Assembly (NCBI GenBank): GCA_023129715.1
Contig: JAGMBO010000054.1
Span: forward strand, 1 to 64,000
DNA: 64,000 bases
Direction of reading: 5' to 3'
Origin: Candidatus Eiseniibacteriota bacterium
Lineage (GTDB): Bacteria > Eisenbacteria > RBG-16-71-46 > CAIMUX01 > WJJG01
How positions within the stretch are numbered: position 1 is the stretch's first letter; each line of letters starts with the position of its first letter. This document shows, in pieces, positions 26,465 to 35,033 of the stretch. The position numbers and the translations under genes were made by a program. The notes below the pieces were generated by a model that saw only the letters and a program-made list of their open reading frames with translations, made no database searches and was not told the DNA's origin.

Positions 26465-27549
26465 GCTTCGTCCACCTGCAGTACCTAGGATTGGTCCTGA
26501 TGGTGCTGGCCCTCGGAACTCCAGCGGTCGGCGCAGGCGACGCCTCGCTGCTCTGGTCCGATCCCGTGGCCGGCCACATGTCCCTCAGCGGCCCACTGTC
26601 GGTCGCCGGCGACGGTCCCCTGCCGCTGACCGATCTCCCCAATGGCGAGTATCGTTTCCATGCCTCGGGCCACGGACTGGCCGCTGTTCAGGGACGCCTC
26701 GTCAAGTCCGCCGATGGCCTTCGCACCCGCCCCTGGGCCGCCCCCACAGCGTTCGTCCTGCCGCCCGGGCTGCTCCACCTGGAGCGCGGTGAGAAGCGCG
26801 GTTGGGCCTTCCTCGGGGTCGGTTTCGCCTCAGGCGCGATGTCCCTGGTCCAGGAGGATCGCCGGCGCGACGCCGAGGATCGCCTCGCACGCGCGGAACG
26901 CACCTATCGCCAGGCCGTTTCCGAGGCGGCGATTGCCGACGCCCGCCAGGCCTTGCTCACCGCGACGCAGAGGCGCGACGACGAGGGTGAGCTCCGCACG
27001 CTGTGGCTCGGCTACCTCGCCGCCGCCTGGCTCGGCGCCGGACTGGAAGCCGTGCTGTTGACCCCCCAACCCACCCTCAGTTCGTCGATTCCGGGTCAAT
27101 ACGTGGCCGCGCTGCCTCGCGCGGGGGGGCCGCGCGCCGCCCTGAGCAGCCTGCTCGTACCCGGGGCGGGCCAACGTTTCATCGGCCGGCAGGCCCGCGC
27201 CAACTTCTTCTTCACGACCACCGCCGCCTTGGCGGCCGGAGCGCTGATCGCCCACGAGACCTTCCTCGACGCCCGGCGCGACCAGGCGGCCGCCCAGGGG
27301 CGCTTCGATGCCGCACTCGACAGCCAGGCCATCGACCATGCCCGTCTGGAGCTCGAGGAGGCGGCTGATGATGTCGACCAGCGCAACCTGATCCGGTGGG
27401 CGCTGGCCGGGGCTGCGGCGGCCACCTACCTCTGGAACATCGTCGATGCCTTCGGTCTCGGCCGGCAGGCCGAGGTTCCCGAACTGACCTTGGCTATGAC
27501 CTCTTCTGCCGACGGCTTCCGCCTCGGCGTAACCTGGAGCCTTCCATGA
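26461..27549 (+). CDS. Secreted DUF5683-like protein, unknown function
   Basis: 362 residues with a signal peptide (GLVLMVLALGTPAVGAG). Residues 30-110 look like a small beta domain (DLPNGEYRFHASGHGLA); the middle has a coiled-coil stretch (EDRRRDAEDRLARAERTYRQA). The C-terminal half has LSSLLVPGAGQRFIGRQARANFFF plus membrane segments, the pattern of DUF5683 proteins, which are common in FCB-group bacteria. Overlaps prsR and the next lipoprotein gene by four bases each, so it is almost certainly co-expressed with the regulators. Confidence 0.6.
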   Translation: MSFVHLQYLGLVLMVLALGTPAVGAGDASLLWSDPVAGHMSLSGPLSVAGDGPLPLTDLPNGEYRFHASGHGLAAVQGRLVKSADGLRTRPWAAPTAFVLPPGLLHLERGEKRGWAFLGVGFASGAMSLVQEDRRRDAEDRLARAERTYRQAVSEAAIADARQALLTATQRRDDEGELRTLWLGYLAAAWLGAGLEAVLLTPQPTLSSSIPGQYVAALPRAGGPRAALSSLLVPGAGQRFIGRQARANFFFTTTAALAAGALIAHETFLDARRDQAAAQGRFDAALDSQAIDHARLELEEAADDVDQRNLIRWALAGAAAATYLWNIVDAFGLGRQAEVPELTLAMTSSADGFRLGVTWSLP

Positions 27550-29426
27550 TGCGGCGTCGCCATGAATGGCCAATCGGTGTCTTGGCCTTCGCTCTGCTGG
27601 CCGGAATCGTCTCCGGCTGCAGTACCGACACCGAGGAGCCCTCGTTCTCCAATCCGTTCGATCCCGCCTTGGGTGCCGATCGCCCGGCGCCCGACTCCGT
27701 CGCGGTCGCGGTCGGAGACGGCGTCGTCCGCCTCAGCTGGACGCCTCCCGCCGGCGCCGAGGCCGATGAGTATGCCCTCTTCCGGGCGCGCACCGATCTC
27801 GGCAACGAGGAAGACGAGCGGCTTTTGGATCGCGTCACCGCCACGACCTATGCCGACGCCCGCGTGCAGAACGGCGGGACCTACGCCTATCGCATCGCGA
27901 CCGGACGCGATGGCCGCTTCGGGCCCCGCAGCGATGAGGTCAGCGCCTCTCCCGGTCTCTTCTCGATCCTGCTGCAGAACGACACTCCCCTGACGCGATC
28001 CCGGTCGATCACGGTGAGCTACAGCGTGGTCGGCGCCCAGGCAGTCCGCCTCTCCGAAGATCCCGATCTCTTCACCGCGCCCTGGCACTCGCTCTCCGGG
28101 TCGATTCCCTGGACCCTGAGCGCCGGAGACGCCACCAAGACCGTTTATGCACGCTTCCGCTTCTGGGACGGTTCCGAGAGCATCCCTGTCTTCGATAGCA
28201 TCGTTCTCGATACCAAGGCAGTGATCTCCGGCTTTGGCTTCACCGGGACCAATGCTCGGCAACCGGGTGAGACGATTCACTTCCAGATGGTCACGGGCGA
28301 GACCAATGGAACCGCCCAGGTCACGGTTGCCGGTGTCTTCGATCGGGTCACGTTGCTCGACGATGGCACCCATGGCGATGCAACCGCCGCGGATGGAACC
28401 TATGAACGCGACCTGGTCATCCCAGCCGCGGCGACGGTCCACGACGCCGAGGCGGTCGCGGCCTTCACCGATGAGGCCGGCAACGCGGCCGCTCCCCTGA
28501 CCGCGACGGAGTTGCTCACCATCCGCTCGGCCCCCGAGCCGGTGACGCTCTTCGACGCCCTGGTCGCCGAGCCCCCCAGCGCGCCCTCGGTCACCCTGCG
28601 ATGGGAGCGCGCGCAGCCAACCTCTTTCGCCGCCTACCGTCTCTTCCGTTCCGAGAGCGCGGCGGTCGATTCCACCGATGAACTGGTCTATGCAGGCCCG
28701 AGCATCGCGACCGTGGAATTCGTCGACACCGACGTGGTCGAGGGCCTCACCTATGCCTACCGCCTCTATCTCCAGGACACCTTCGCCTACCAGTCGGGCT
28801 CCAATGCGGTTCAGGTGACGATCGCCAATCTGCGTCCACCCGACTCGGTCACGCTCCACTCATCCGGCTCGGCGAGTACCGACCGCATTGCTCTCGACTG
28901 GAGCGAGGCGACCGACCGCGATTTCCAGGCCTACCAGATCTATCGCAATACCGAGGGTGCCGTCTCCGACGCCGACCCCATGCGCATCCAGATCGACGAT
29001 GTCAACCAAACCTATTGGGACGACACCGGATTGCAGGAGAACACAACTTACTACTATCGTGTCTACACGCGCGACCAGGGCGGACTCGCCGCTCGCAGCA
29101 ACGAGATCGAGGCCACCAGCGCCAACGAACCTCCCGCCGCGGTTACGCTGGAGGAGGCGGCCGCCGTCGACAGCACCGCCGCCACCCTGACCTGGACTGC
29201 GAGCAACGCCCACGACTTCGCCTGCTACCGCCTCTATCGCGACGAGATCGCAACGGTCACCACCGCATCGACCCTGGTCGTCGAGATCGATACGGCATCC
29301 GCAACCTCGTTCCGTGACACGGAGCTGGAACCGGAGACACGCTTCCACTACCGCGTCTTCGTCATCGACGATGCGGACGAACCGGGCTCAACGGGCAGCA
29401 ATACGATTACCCTGGTAACGCTCTAG
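27546..29426 (+). CDS. Lipoprotein with fibronectin type III domains
   Basis: 626 residues from ATG 27546 (ATGA overlap). Lipobox LLAGIVSGC with the Cys near residue 24. One FN3 domain at about 50-130 (LSWTPPAGAEADEYALFRA), a central region with a Big-like or choice-of-anchor fold (TVSYSVVGAQAVRL, DGTYERDLVIP), and three C-terminal FN3 domains (LRWERAQPTSFAAYRLFR, LDWSEATDRDFQAYQIYR, LTWTASNAHDFACYRLYR). A surface-exposed binding or scaffold protein anchored in the outer membrane is likely. No enzyme motif. Confidence 0.8.
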   Translation: MMRRRHEWPIGVLAFALLAGIVSGCSTDTEEPSFSNPFDPALGADRPAPDSVAVAVGDGVVRLSWTPPAGAEADEYALFRARTDLGNEEDERLLDRVTATTYADARVQNGGTYAYRIATGRDGRFGPRSDEVSASPGLFSILLQNDTPLTRSRSITVSYSVVGAQAVRLSEDPDLFTAPWHSLSGSIPWTLSAGDATKTVYARFRFWDGSESIPVFDSIVLDTKAVISGFGFTGTNARQPGETIHFQMVTGETNGTAQVTVAGVFDRVTLLDDGTHGDATAADGTYERDLVIPAAATVHDAEAVAAFTDEAGNAAAPLTATELLTIRSAPEPVTLFDALVAEPPSAPSVTLRWERAQPTSFAAYRLFRSESAAVDSTDELVYAGPSIATVEFVDTDVVEGLTYAYRLYLQDTFAYQSGSNAVQVTIANLRPPDSVTLHSSGSASTDRIALDWSEATDRDFQAYQIYRNTEGAVSDADPMRIQIDDVNQTYWDDTGLQENTTYYYRVYTRDQGGLAARSNEIEATSANEPPAAVTLEEAAAVDSTAATLTWTASNAHDFACYRLYRDEIATVTTASTLVVEIDTASATSFRDTELEPETRFHYRVFVIDDADEPGSTGSNTITLVTL

Positions 29427-29440
29427 GGGAACCGGCAGGC

Positions 29441-30253
29441 ATGTCGCTGTGGCATAGAAACAAACGCGCGCCGCATGGCGCTTCCAGGATCCCAAGCGAG
29501 AAGGCCTTCGACTTCTCTCCCTGGACCGCGCTGGCTGCCTCTGCGCTTCCCGGTGATCGCCGCCCCCACGTTGCCGATCTGCGTCCGGGGCCCATCGAAC
29601 GCGGCATCGCCTTGATCCTACTGCTCGCCTGCTCGCCGCTGATGCTCCTCGTCGCCCTGGCCATCAAGCTCGACTCACCCGCCGGGCCGATCTTCTATCG
29701 CCAGGATCGCGTCGGTCTCAATCGCCGCGGTCAGGCCCTGGCCGGCGAGGAACACGCCGTCGAGTCGCGCGATCGGCGCAGGCCCGGTGCCGAGCGGCGC
29801 ACGACCCCGGGAGTCGGTGAAGTCTTCAGGATCTACAAGTTTCGCACGATGGTGCCCGACGCCGAACAAACCACGGGACCTGTCTGGGCTGCGGCCCATG
29901 ATCCCCGCGTCACGGGCGTCGGCGCACTCCTGCGGCGTTCCCGCCTCGATGAGTTGCCCCAGTTGATCAACATCATCCAGGGGCACATGCGCTTGATCGG
30001 GCCCCGTCCCGAGCGTCCCCATTTCGTCCAGCATCTCTGCGTCGAGATCCCCGACTATCCCGATCGTCAGCGCGTCGCCCCCGGGATCACCGGCCTCGCC
30101 CAGGTGGAACGCGAATACGATTCCAACGTCGACGCGGTGCGCAAGAAGATCATGTACGATCTCTTCTATGTGCGGAACCGCTGCAACTTGCTGGATCTCA
30201 AGATCTTACTCAAGACGATCGATGTCATGCTGCGCGGCCGCGGGGCGCGCTAG
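29441..30253 (+). CDS. Initiating sugar transferase (polyprenyl-phosphate glycosylphosphotransferase)
   Basis: 270 residues, a short PssY/WbaP-C type with one membrane segment (IALILLLACSPLMLLVALAIKL) and no N-terminal multi-span part. Conserved blocks: GPIFYRQDRVGLN, FRIYKFRTM, RRSRLDELPQLINI, RLIGPRPERP and GITGLAQV. A 40-residue insertion (residues about 98-130, EEHAVESRDRRRPG...) interrupts the usual RVG...F-x-IYKFRSM spacing. It puts the first sugar phosphate on undecaprenyl phosphate, starting the repeat unit that the flippase at 15883 exports. Confidence 0.92.
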   Translation: MSLWHRNKRAPHGASRIPSEKAFDFSPWTALAASALPGDRRPHVADLRPGPIERGIALILLLACSPLMLLVALAIKLDSPAGPIFYRQDRVGLNRRGQALAGEEHAVESRDRRRPGAERRTTPGVGEVFRIYKFRTMVPDAEQTTGPVWAAAHDPRVTGVGALLRRSRLDELPQLINIIQGHMRLIGPRPERPHFVQHLCVEIPDYPDRQRVAPGITGLAQVEREYDSNVDAVRKKIMYDLFYVRNRCNLLDLKILLKTIDVMLRGRGAR

Positions 30254-30289
30254 CGAGGGCAGGCGGCGACCTGCCCGGGAGCTTCCCGA

Positions 30290-31585
30290 TTGATCGCGAT
30301 CAACGCACAGGAGTCACGCACAGGGCGTGAAGGGCCAGCTGGAGCCGGCGAGCGGTTTCCGGTCATCGGCCACTTGATCGCCAGCAATTTCGCGGGAGGT
30401 CCCGAGAAACAGATTCTGGGCCTCTCGGCCGCCCTCGCGGAGGAGGGCTGGCGCACGGTAATCGGCTCGTTTCGCGAGCGGCGCCCCCAGGTCGAGATCA
30501 TTGAATTGGCCCGGGAGCAAGGCCTCGCCACCTTTCTCATCGACACCCGCTCGCCGTTCTGTCCCGCCGCGGCGCTCCAACTGCGACGCGTTCTGCGTCG
30601 CCAGGCGATCGACGTTCTCGTCACCCATGGGTACAAGGCCAATCTGATCGGCTATCTCGGCAATCATCCTGCCCGCGTCGCGCAGCTTCCTATTCTGCGC
30701 GGCTACACCGCGGAGAATGCCAAGCTGCGCCTCTACGAGGCGGTCGATCGGCGCCTTCTGCGGCGCTTCCCGCACGTGCTGTGTGTTTCCTCGGCCACCC
30801 GGCGCCTGGCCCTCGCATTCGGCCTGCGCCCCGAGCGCGTCAGCGTCCTCCACAATGCGATCGACTGCCCGACCGATGTGTCGCCCCGCAACCTGCGGAG
30901 CGCCTACGGCCTGCCGGCAGCGGCCCGCATACTCGTCGCCGCCGGCCGCCTGAGTCGCGAGAAGGGACATCGCTACCTGATCGGCGCCCTTGCCGCGCTG
31001 CGCGATGACCAGCCGCCGATTTGCCTGGTGATCTTGGGGGCGGGGCGCGAGGCGCCCCGTCTGGCGGCCCAAATCGAACAGGCGGGCCTCCAGGAGCGCG
31101 TTCGGTTGGCCGGTTTCCGGCGTGACCTGCTCCCCGAGCTTGCCGGCGCCGACTTGGTGGTCAATCCCTCCCTGAGCGAGGGCCTGCCCAACGTGCTCCT
31201 GGAGGCCCTCGCGCTGAGACGCCCGGTGGTGGCCACCGATGTCGGCGGCGTTACCGAGCTGGTCGTTCCGGGAGAGAGCGGGCGGCTGGTGCCGGCCGCG
31301 GATGCCCCCGCGCTGGCCGAGGCGATTGGTCAGGCGCTGCGCGAGCAGGGCCGCACGCAAGAGATGGCCGAAGAGGGGTTCCAGCGTGTCGTGCACGAGT
31401 TTTCCTTCGAGCGCCAGGCGATGCACTTCAAGCGCTTCTGTACCGAGGCGCTCTCGCACCGCCGGGAATCCGCGCTCCCCCGCGCCCGGCGCGCCAGGTC
31501 GGAGAGCAGGCGCGAGGATGGATGTTCCGAAGACCATCGCCGCCGGCCCGGCGGGCTCGACCGCCCGGCTGCACATGGAGGATGA
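30290..31585 (+). CDS. GT4 glycosyltransferase
   Basis: 431 residues from TTG 30290; GTG or later starts are possible because the conserved part begins at FPVIGHLIASNFAGGPEKQI. The GT-B pattern is complete: N-terminal GGPEKQ loop, VTHGYKANLIG, the second Rossmann AAGRLSREKGHRYLI, and the donor site NPSLSEGLPNVLLEALALRRPVVATDVGG with the E-x7-E motif. It adds a sugar to the lipid-linked repeat. The C-terminal 30 residues are Arg-rich and unconserved. Confidence 0.88.
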   Translation: MIAINAQESRTGREGPAGAGERFPVIGHLIASNFAGGPEKQILGLSAALAEEGWRTVIGSFRERRPQVEIIELAREQGLATFLIDTRSPFCPAAALQLRRVLRRQAIDVLVTHGYKANLIGYLGNHPARVAQLPILRGYTAENAKLRLYEAVDRRLLRRFPHVLCVSSATRRLALAFGLRPERVSVLHNAIDCPTDVSPRNLRSAYGLPAAARILVAAGRLSREKGHRYLIGALAALRDDQPPICLVILGAGREAPRLAAQIEQAGLQERVRLAGFRRDLLPELAGADLVVNPSLSEGLPNVLLEALALRRPVVATDVGGVTELVVPGESGRLVPAADAPALAEAIGQALREQGRTQEMAEEGFQRVVHEFSFERQAMHFKRFCTEALSHRRESALPRARRARSESRREDGCSEDHRRRPGGLDRPAAHGG

Positions 31586-31588
31586 CGG

Positions 31589-32545
31589 ATGAGAACTCTG
31601 CTGGCCTGTTGCCTGATCCTGATCGGCGCGGCCGGAGCGGCCGCTCAGGTCGAGACGACGCCTCCCCCCGCCGTGGGCCAAGAGGAGTACCGGATCGGTC
31701 CCGGCGACGTCCTGCGGATCCAGGTTTGGGGCCGCCCCGAGCTGACCGGGCCGGTCACCGTCGATGCGACTGGAAGAATCCAGCTCCCGCTGATCGGCCG
31801 GGTCGAGGTTGCCGAACGTACGCCCGCCGAACTGGGCGAGTATCTGACCGAGCGCTATCTCCTGGTCGATCCGAGCACCCCCGCGGTGCTGGCCGCTGTT
31901 GCCCAGTACAACAGCCGCAGCATCGCGGTCGTCGGCGAGGTCCACGGCCCCGGGCGCTACCCCTTCCGCAGCATTCCCGGAGTCTGGAGCGTGCTCCTCG
32001 CCGCCGGCGGACCGACCCCCAATGCCGATCTTACGCGCGTCGAGATCGTCCGCGGCGAGGAGTCCACTGATGGACCGCAGTCGGTCACCATCGACCTCTC
32101 GCGAGGCATCCAGAAGACCCCCGCCGAAGAACTCCCCGCTCTGCAGCCGGACGATACGATCGTCGTGCCTTCCGTGATCGCCAGTGCCGCCCCCGGGAGC
32201 AGGATTCAGGTGCTCGGCGCCGTGCGCACACCCGGGACCTTCCCGGTCAGCGCCGCCGAGACAGTCACCCAGGCAATTGCCCTTTCCGGGGGCTTCCTGC
32301 CGAACGCCGACTTGCGCAAGATCCGGTTGACGCGCACCACCAGTCGCGGGATCGTCTCCTACCAGTTGGATCTGCAAGGCTTCCTCTACGACGGCCAGCC
32401 CCGCGCAGATCTGCCCATGCAGCCGGGCGATACGATCACCGTGCCGAGGGAGAAATCGTTCATGCGTTCGGTTCTGGATGGCTTCCTGCGCCTTGCCCCC
32501 CTTGTCACAGCCGGCGTCAGCCTCGCATGGGCGGCGTCACGATGA
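31589..32545 (+). CDS. Polysaccharide export protein (Wza-like, Poly_export and SLBB)
   Basis: 318 residues with signal peptide MRTLLACCLILIGAAGAAAQ. The Poly_export domain begins at YRIGPGDVLRIQVWG (about residue 32), and two SLBB domains follow (SIAVVGEVHGPGRYPF and IQVLGAVRTPGTFPV). A C-terminal hydrophobic segment (LAPLVTAGVSLAWA) could span the outer membrane, as in Wza. No lipobox Cys at the cleavage site. It starts three bases past the GT4 stop and is followed by the chain-length gene. Confidence 0.92.
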   Translation: MRTLLACCLILIGAAGAAAQVETTPPPAVGQEEYRIGPGDVLRIQVWGRPELTGPVTVDATGRIQLPLIGRVEVAERTPAELGEYLTERYLLVDPSTPAVLAAVAQYNSRSIAVVGEVHGPGRYPFRSIPGVWSVLLAAGGPTPNADLTRVEIVRGEESTDGPQSVTIDLSRGIQKTPAEELPALQPDDTIVVPSVIASAAPGSRIQVLGAVRTPGTFPVSAAETVTQAIALSGGFLPNADLRKIRLTRTTSRGIVSYQLDLQGFLYDGQPRADLPMQPGDTITVPREKSFMRSVLDGFLRLAPLVTAGVSLAWAASR

Positions 32546-32569
32546 CCTCAATCTCCGCGGGAGTACGAC

Positions 32570-34240
32570 GTGACAGGTAACATCGACAAGTCGGTCGACC
32601 TCAAGCACTACGTCCGGCTCATCCTCCGGCGCAAGGCGGTCCTCCTGCTCTGCACGGTCACCACGCTCTGTGCGGCGTTGATCGCGCTCGCCTTCGCCCC
32701 CAGTGTCTACGAGTCGGAAGTCACCTTGATGATCGAAGATACTCGGATGCTCTCACGCGAGCTCGAGAATCTGATGGTCGGCGGATCCCAGCCGCGAGCC
32801 CGCTACGGCGTCGATGAGGAGCGCCTCGCCCAGCTGATCGGCAGGATCCGCAGCCGCCCGTTCCTCGAACAGGTGATCTCCCTGCTGCGCATGACCCGCG
32901 ACCCGCTGATTCGCGCCCAGGCCGAGCGGGAATGTCAGCGCCATCCCGAGGTGACCGTCGAAGAAATGGCGATGCGCATTCTGGTGAAGAATCTCCAATC
33001 CAGGATTCAGTTCGGTCGCTCCGGCCCCGGCATCTACAGGATCATTGTCGCCGACTACAGCCCCGAGAATGCCCAGCTGCTCGCCCGCTGGATCAGCCAG
33101 CTCTTCGTCCGTATATCAAGCCAGGACGCGCTCGAACGCATCCGGGCGGCCCACGAGTTCGGCGTTGAACAACTCCGCATCTACGAAGAACACCTACGCA
33201 AGTCGGAACGCGCGCTGGAGGAGTACAAGCACTCCTTGATCGAGCAGACTCTCACCCAGAGCCTCGTGCGCGAAGACAACCTGCTGCTTGCCGAAGCCCT
33301 CCACCGCCGGATGGACGAGGGAGTCCCGCAGGCCCAGAGCCGCTTGCGCGCGTATACATCCGCGCTGCAAACCCACAGCCTAGAGACCAAGCAAGCCGCT
33401 CTGCTCGGTGATCCCGAAATGCGTGACCTGCGCGCGAGCCTCTCCTCGGCGATCGAGAACGAATTGCGCAACCGCCTGACCAGTTCCACCGGCGACATCG
33501 GGGACTGGCAGGCTTCGACCGCTTACGGCACACGCCGCCAGAGCTTGCTTCAACAGATCGAGACGATTGCCGCCCGGCATCATCCGGCCCTTCCTAGCGA
33601 CGCGCTCGAGACGGTGGCGATGTTCGCCTTCGCGACCCTCGATCTGCAGGCCCAACGAGGGGCGGTGCGCACCCTCGCCAATGCGATCGCCAACTTCAAG
33701 CGCCGCGTCGAATCGAGCCCCGGCGGCGAGATCGAGCTGCAGCGTCTGGAGAACGACGTCGCCATGAACCAGCGCCTACTCCAGTCGTTTCAATCACAGC
33801 TCGTGGCCAGTGACCTCTCCCGCGCGGTCGAGATGACCAAGATCGGGCTGCAGATCGAGGTGCTTGATCCCGCCCATCTGCCGCTCTCCCCCAGCCACCC
33901 TAATCGCCCCAAGGTTCTCGCCGCCGCCCTCTTCCTGGGGGTCCTGCTCGGCGCGCTCTTCGCCTTCATCGGCCAGACCCTCGATCCGGTGCTGCGCTCG
34001 CTCGACGACTTCACCCGCACCGCTCCCGAGCCGATCCTCGGCACCATCCCCCTCTTGAGCCGGATGCTCGTGCGCCATGGCTGGTTTCGACGCCACTGGG
34101 TCATCGTCGGACTGGCTGCCGTCCTGACGCTCACCGGCGCCTTCTTCGTCATGCGCGAGGTGCTGCGCGATCAGATCGCCGCCACCGGCGTGCCCGTGCA
34201 ATTGGCCAACCCTGAGGAGATGAGCGATGCGGACGACTGA
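32570..34240 (+). CDS. Wzz-like polysaccharide chain-length determinant
   Basis: 556 residues from GTG 32570 behind CGGGAG. It begins DLKHYVRLILRRKAVLL with the first membrane segment (about 25-45), a long coiled-coil periplasmic region (about 60-440, including the GNVR-type EIELQRLENDVAMNQRLL and the Pro-rich DPAHLPLSPSHPNRPK), the second membrane segment AAALFLGVLLGALFAF, and a further hydrophobic segment near 510. The kinase domain is absent and is supplied by the next gene, which overlaps its end by 14 bases. Confidence 0.9.
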   Translation: MTGNIDKSVDLKHYVRLILRRKAVLLLCTVTTLCAALIALAFAPSVYESEVTLMIEDTRMLSRELENLMVGGSQPRARYGVDEERLAQLIGRIRSRPFLEQVISLLRMTRDPLIRAQAERECQRHPEVTVEEMAMRILVKNLQSRIQFGRSGPGIYRIIVADYSPENAQLLARWISQLFVRISSQDALERIRAAHEFGVEQLRIYEEHLRKSERALEEYKHSLIEQTLTQSLVREDNLLLAEALHRRMDEGVPQAQSRLRAYTSALQTHSLETKQAALLGDPEMRDLRASLSSAIENELRNRLTSSTGDIGDWQASTAYGTRRQSLLQQIETIAARHHPALPSDALETVAMFAFATLDLQAQRGAVRTLANAIANFKRRVESSPGGEIELQRLENDVAMNQRLLQSFQSQLVASDLSRAVEMTKIGLQIEVLDPAHLPLSPSHPNRPKVLAAALFLGVLLGALFAFIGQTLDPVLRSLDDFTRTAPEPILGTIPLLSRMLVRHGWFRRHWVIVGLAAVLTLTGAFFVMREVLRDQIAATGVPVQLANPEEMSDADD

Positions 34241-35033
34241 TCGGCTCAACGAAGACTGGGTGCTCGCCTCGGAGATCCACAAGCTGGAGGCGCGCTTGTG
34301 GGGCCTGGTGCGCCGCGAGAACATTCGCGTAGTGATGGTCACCAGCGCCGAGCGCGGCGAAGGCAAGAGCATGACCGTCGCCTATCTCGCGACCGCGCTG
34401 GCGCGGCATCCGGAGCGCAAGATTCTCGCCGTTGATCTCGATTTCCGCCAGCCCCAGCTCCGTGTTCACTTCGGCATCGATGGCCCCCGCTCGTTTGCCG
34501 CCGTGCTGAACGGTCAATGTCGCATCGAAGATGTCCTGGTCAAGACCGACTTGCCGAGCCTCGATCTGGTGCTTCCCTGCCCGGAGGGAGAGGATCCCAA
34601 CCTGTTGCTCAAGACCACGGAGCTCGGCGAGCTCTTCGCCTTCTTCCGCCAGCGCTATGACTTGGTCCTCATGGATGTGCCCGCCCTGATCCCGGTGGCG
34701 GACGCCTCAGCGCTGATGTCATTTGCCGACGGGATCGTGCTGGTGGTCATGGCCGGACGCACGACAAGACCGATGCTCAGCCGGGCCCGAGACCTCTGCC
34801 TCGGCATGGATGCTCGCATCCTCGGACTCGTCGTCGGCAATCTGAAAGAAGCCGTGCCCGAGTATGGTGACTCCAGCTACTACTATGGTTATCGCACCGG
34901 CTACGCCAAGGGCCAAGGTTCGGGCCGCGGCCGCGCAACTCGCGACCGGCCGCGCCACGGCGCGACGACGGGCAGAACGGGAGGCCCGAGTTCCACGGAT
35001 GGGGGAAGCGGTGCCCGAGACGCAGACGCCTGA
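34227..35033 (+). CDS. BY-kinase (CpsD/CapB-like tyrosine autokinase)
   Basis: 268 residues. Walker A is ERGEGKSM (Met in place of the usual Ser/Thr after GKS), Walker A' is ILAVDLDFRQP and Walker B is LVLMDVPAL. A tyrosine cluster YGDSSYYYGYRTGY lies near residue 212-226 and is the expected autophosphorylation site; an Arg/Gly-rich tail follows. It pairs with the Wzz-like protein encoded directly upstream to control polymer length and export. Confidence 0.9.
   Translation: MRTTDRLNEDWVLASEIHKLEARLWGLVRRENIRVVMVTSAERGEGKSMTVAYLATALARHPERKILAVDLDFRQPQLRVHFGIDGPRSFAAVLNGQCRIEDVLVKTDLPSLDLVLPCPEGEDPNLLLKTTELGELFAFFRQRYDLVLMDVPALIPVADASALMSFADGIVLVVMAGRTTRPMLSRARDLCLGMDARILGLVVGNLKEAVPEYGDSSYYYGYRTGYAKGQGSGRGRATRDRPRHGATTGRTGGPSSTDGGSGARDADA

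Noticed and set aside
30314-32377. 687-codon minus-strand open frame opposite the GT4 and Wza-like genes
   Set aside because: Both plus-strand genes have clear family motifs across the region; the antisense product is Gly/Arg/Asp-rich without any domain.
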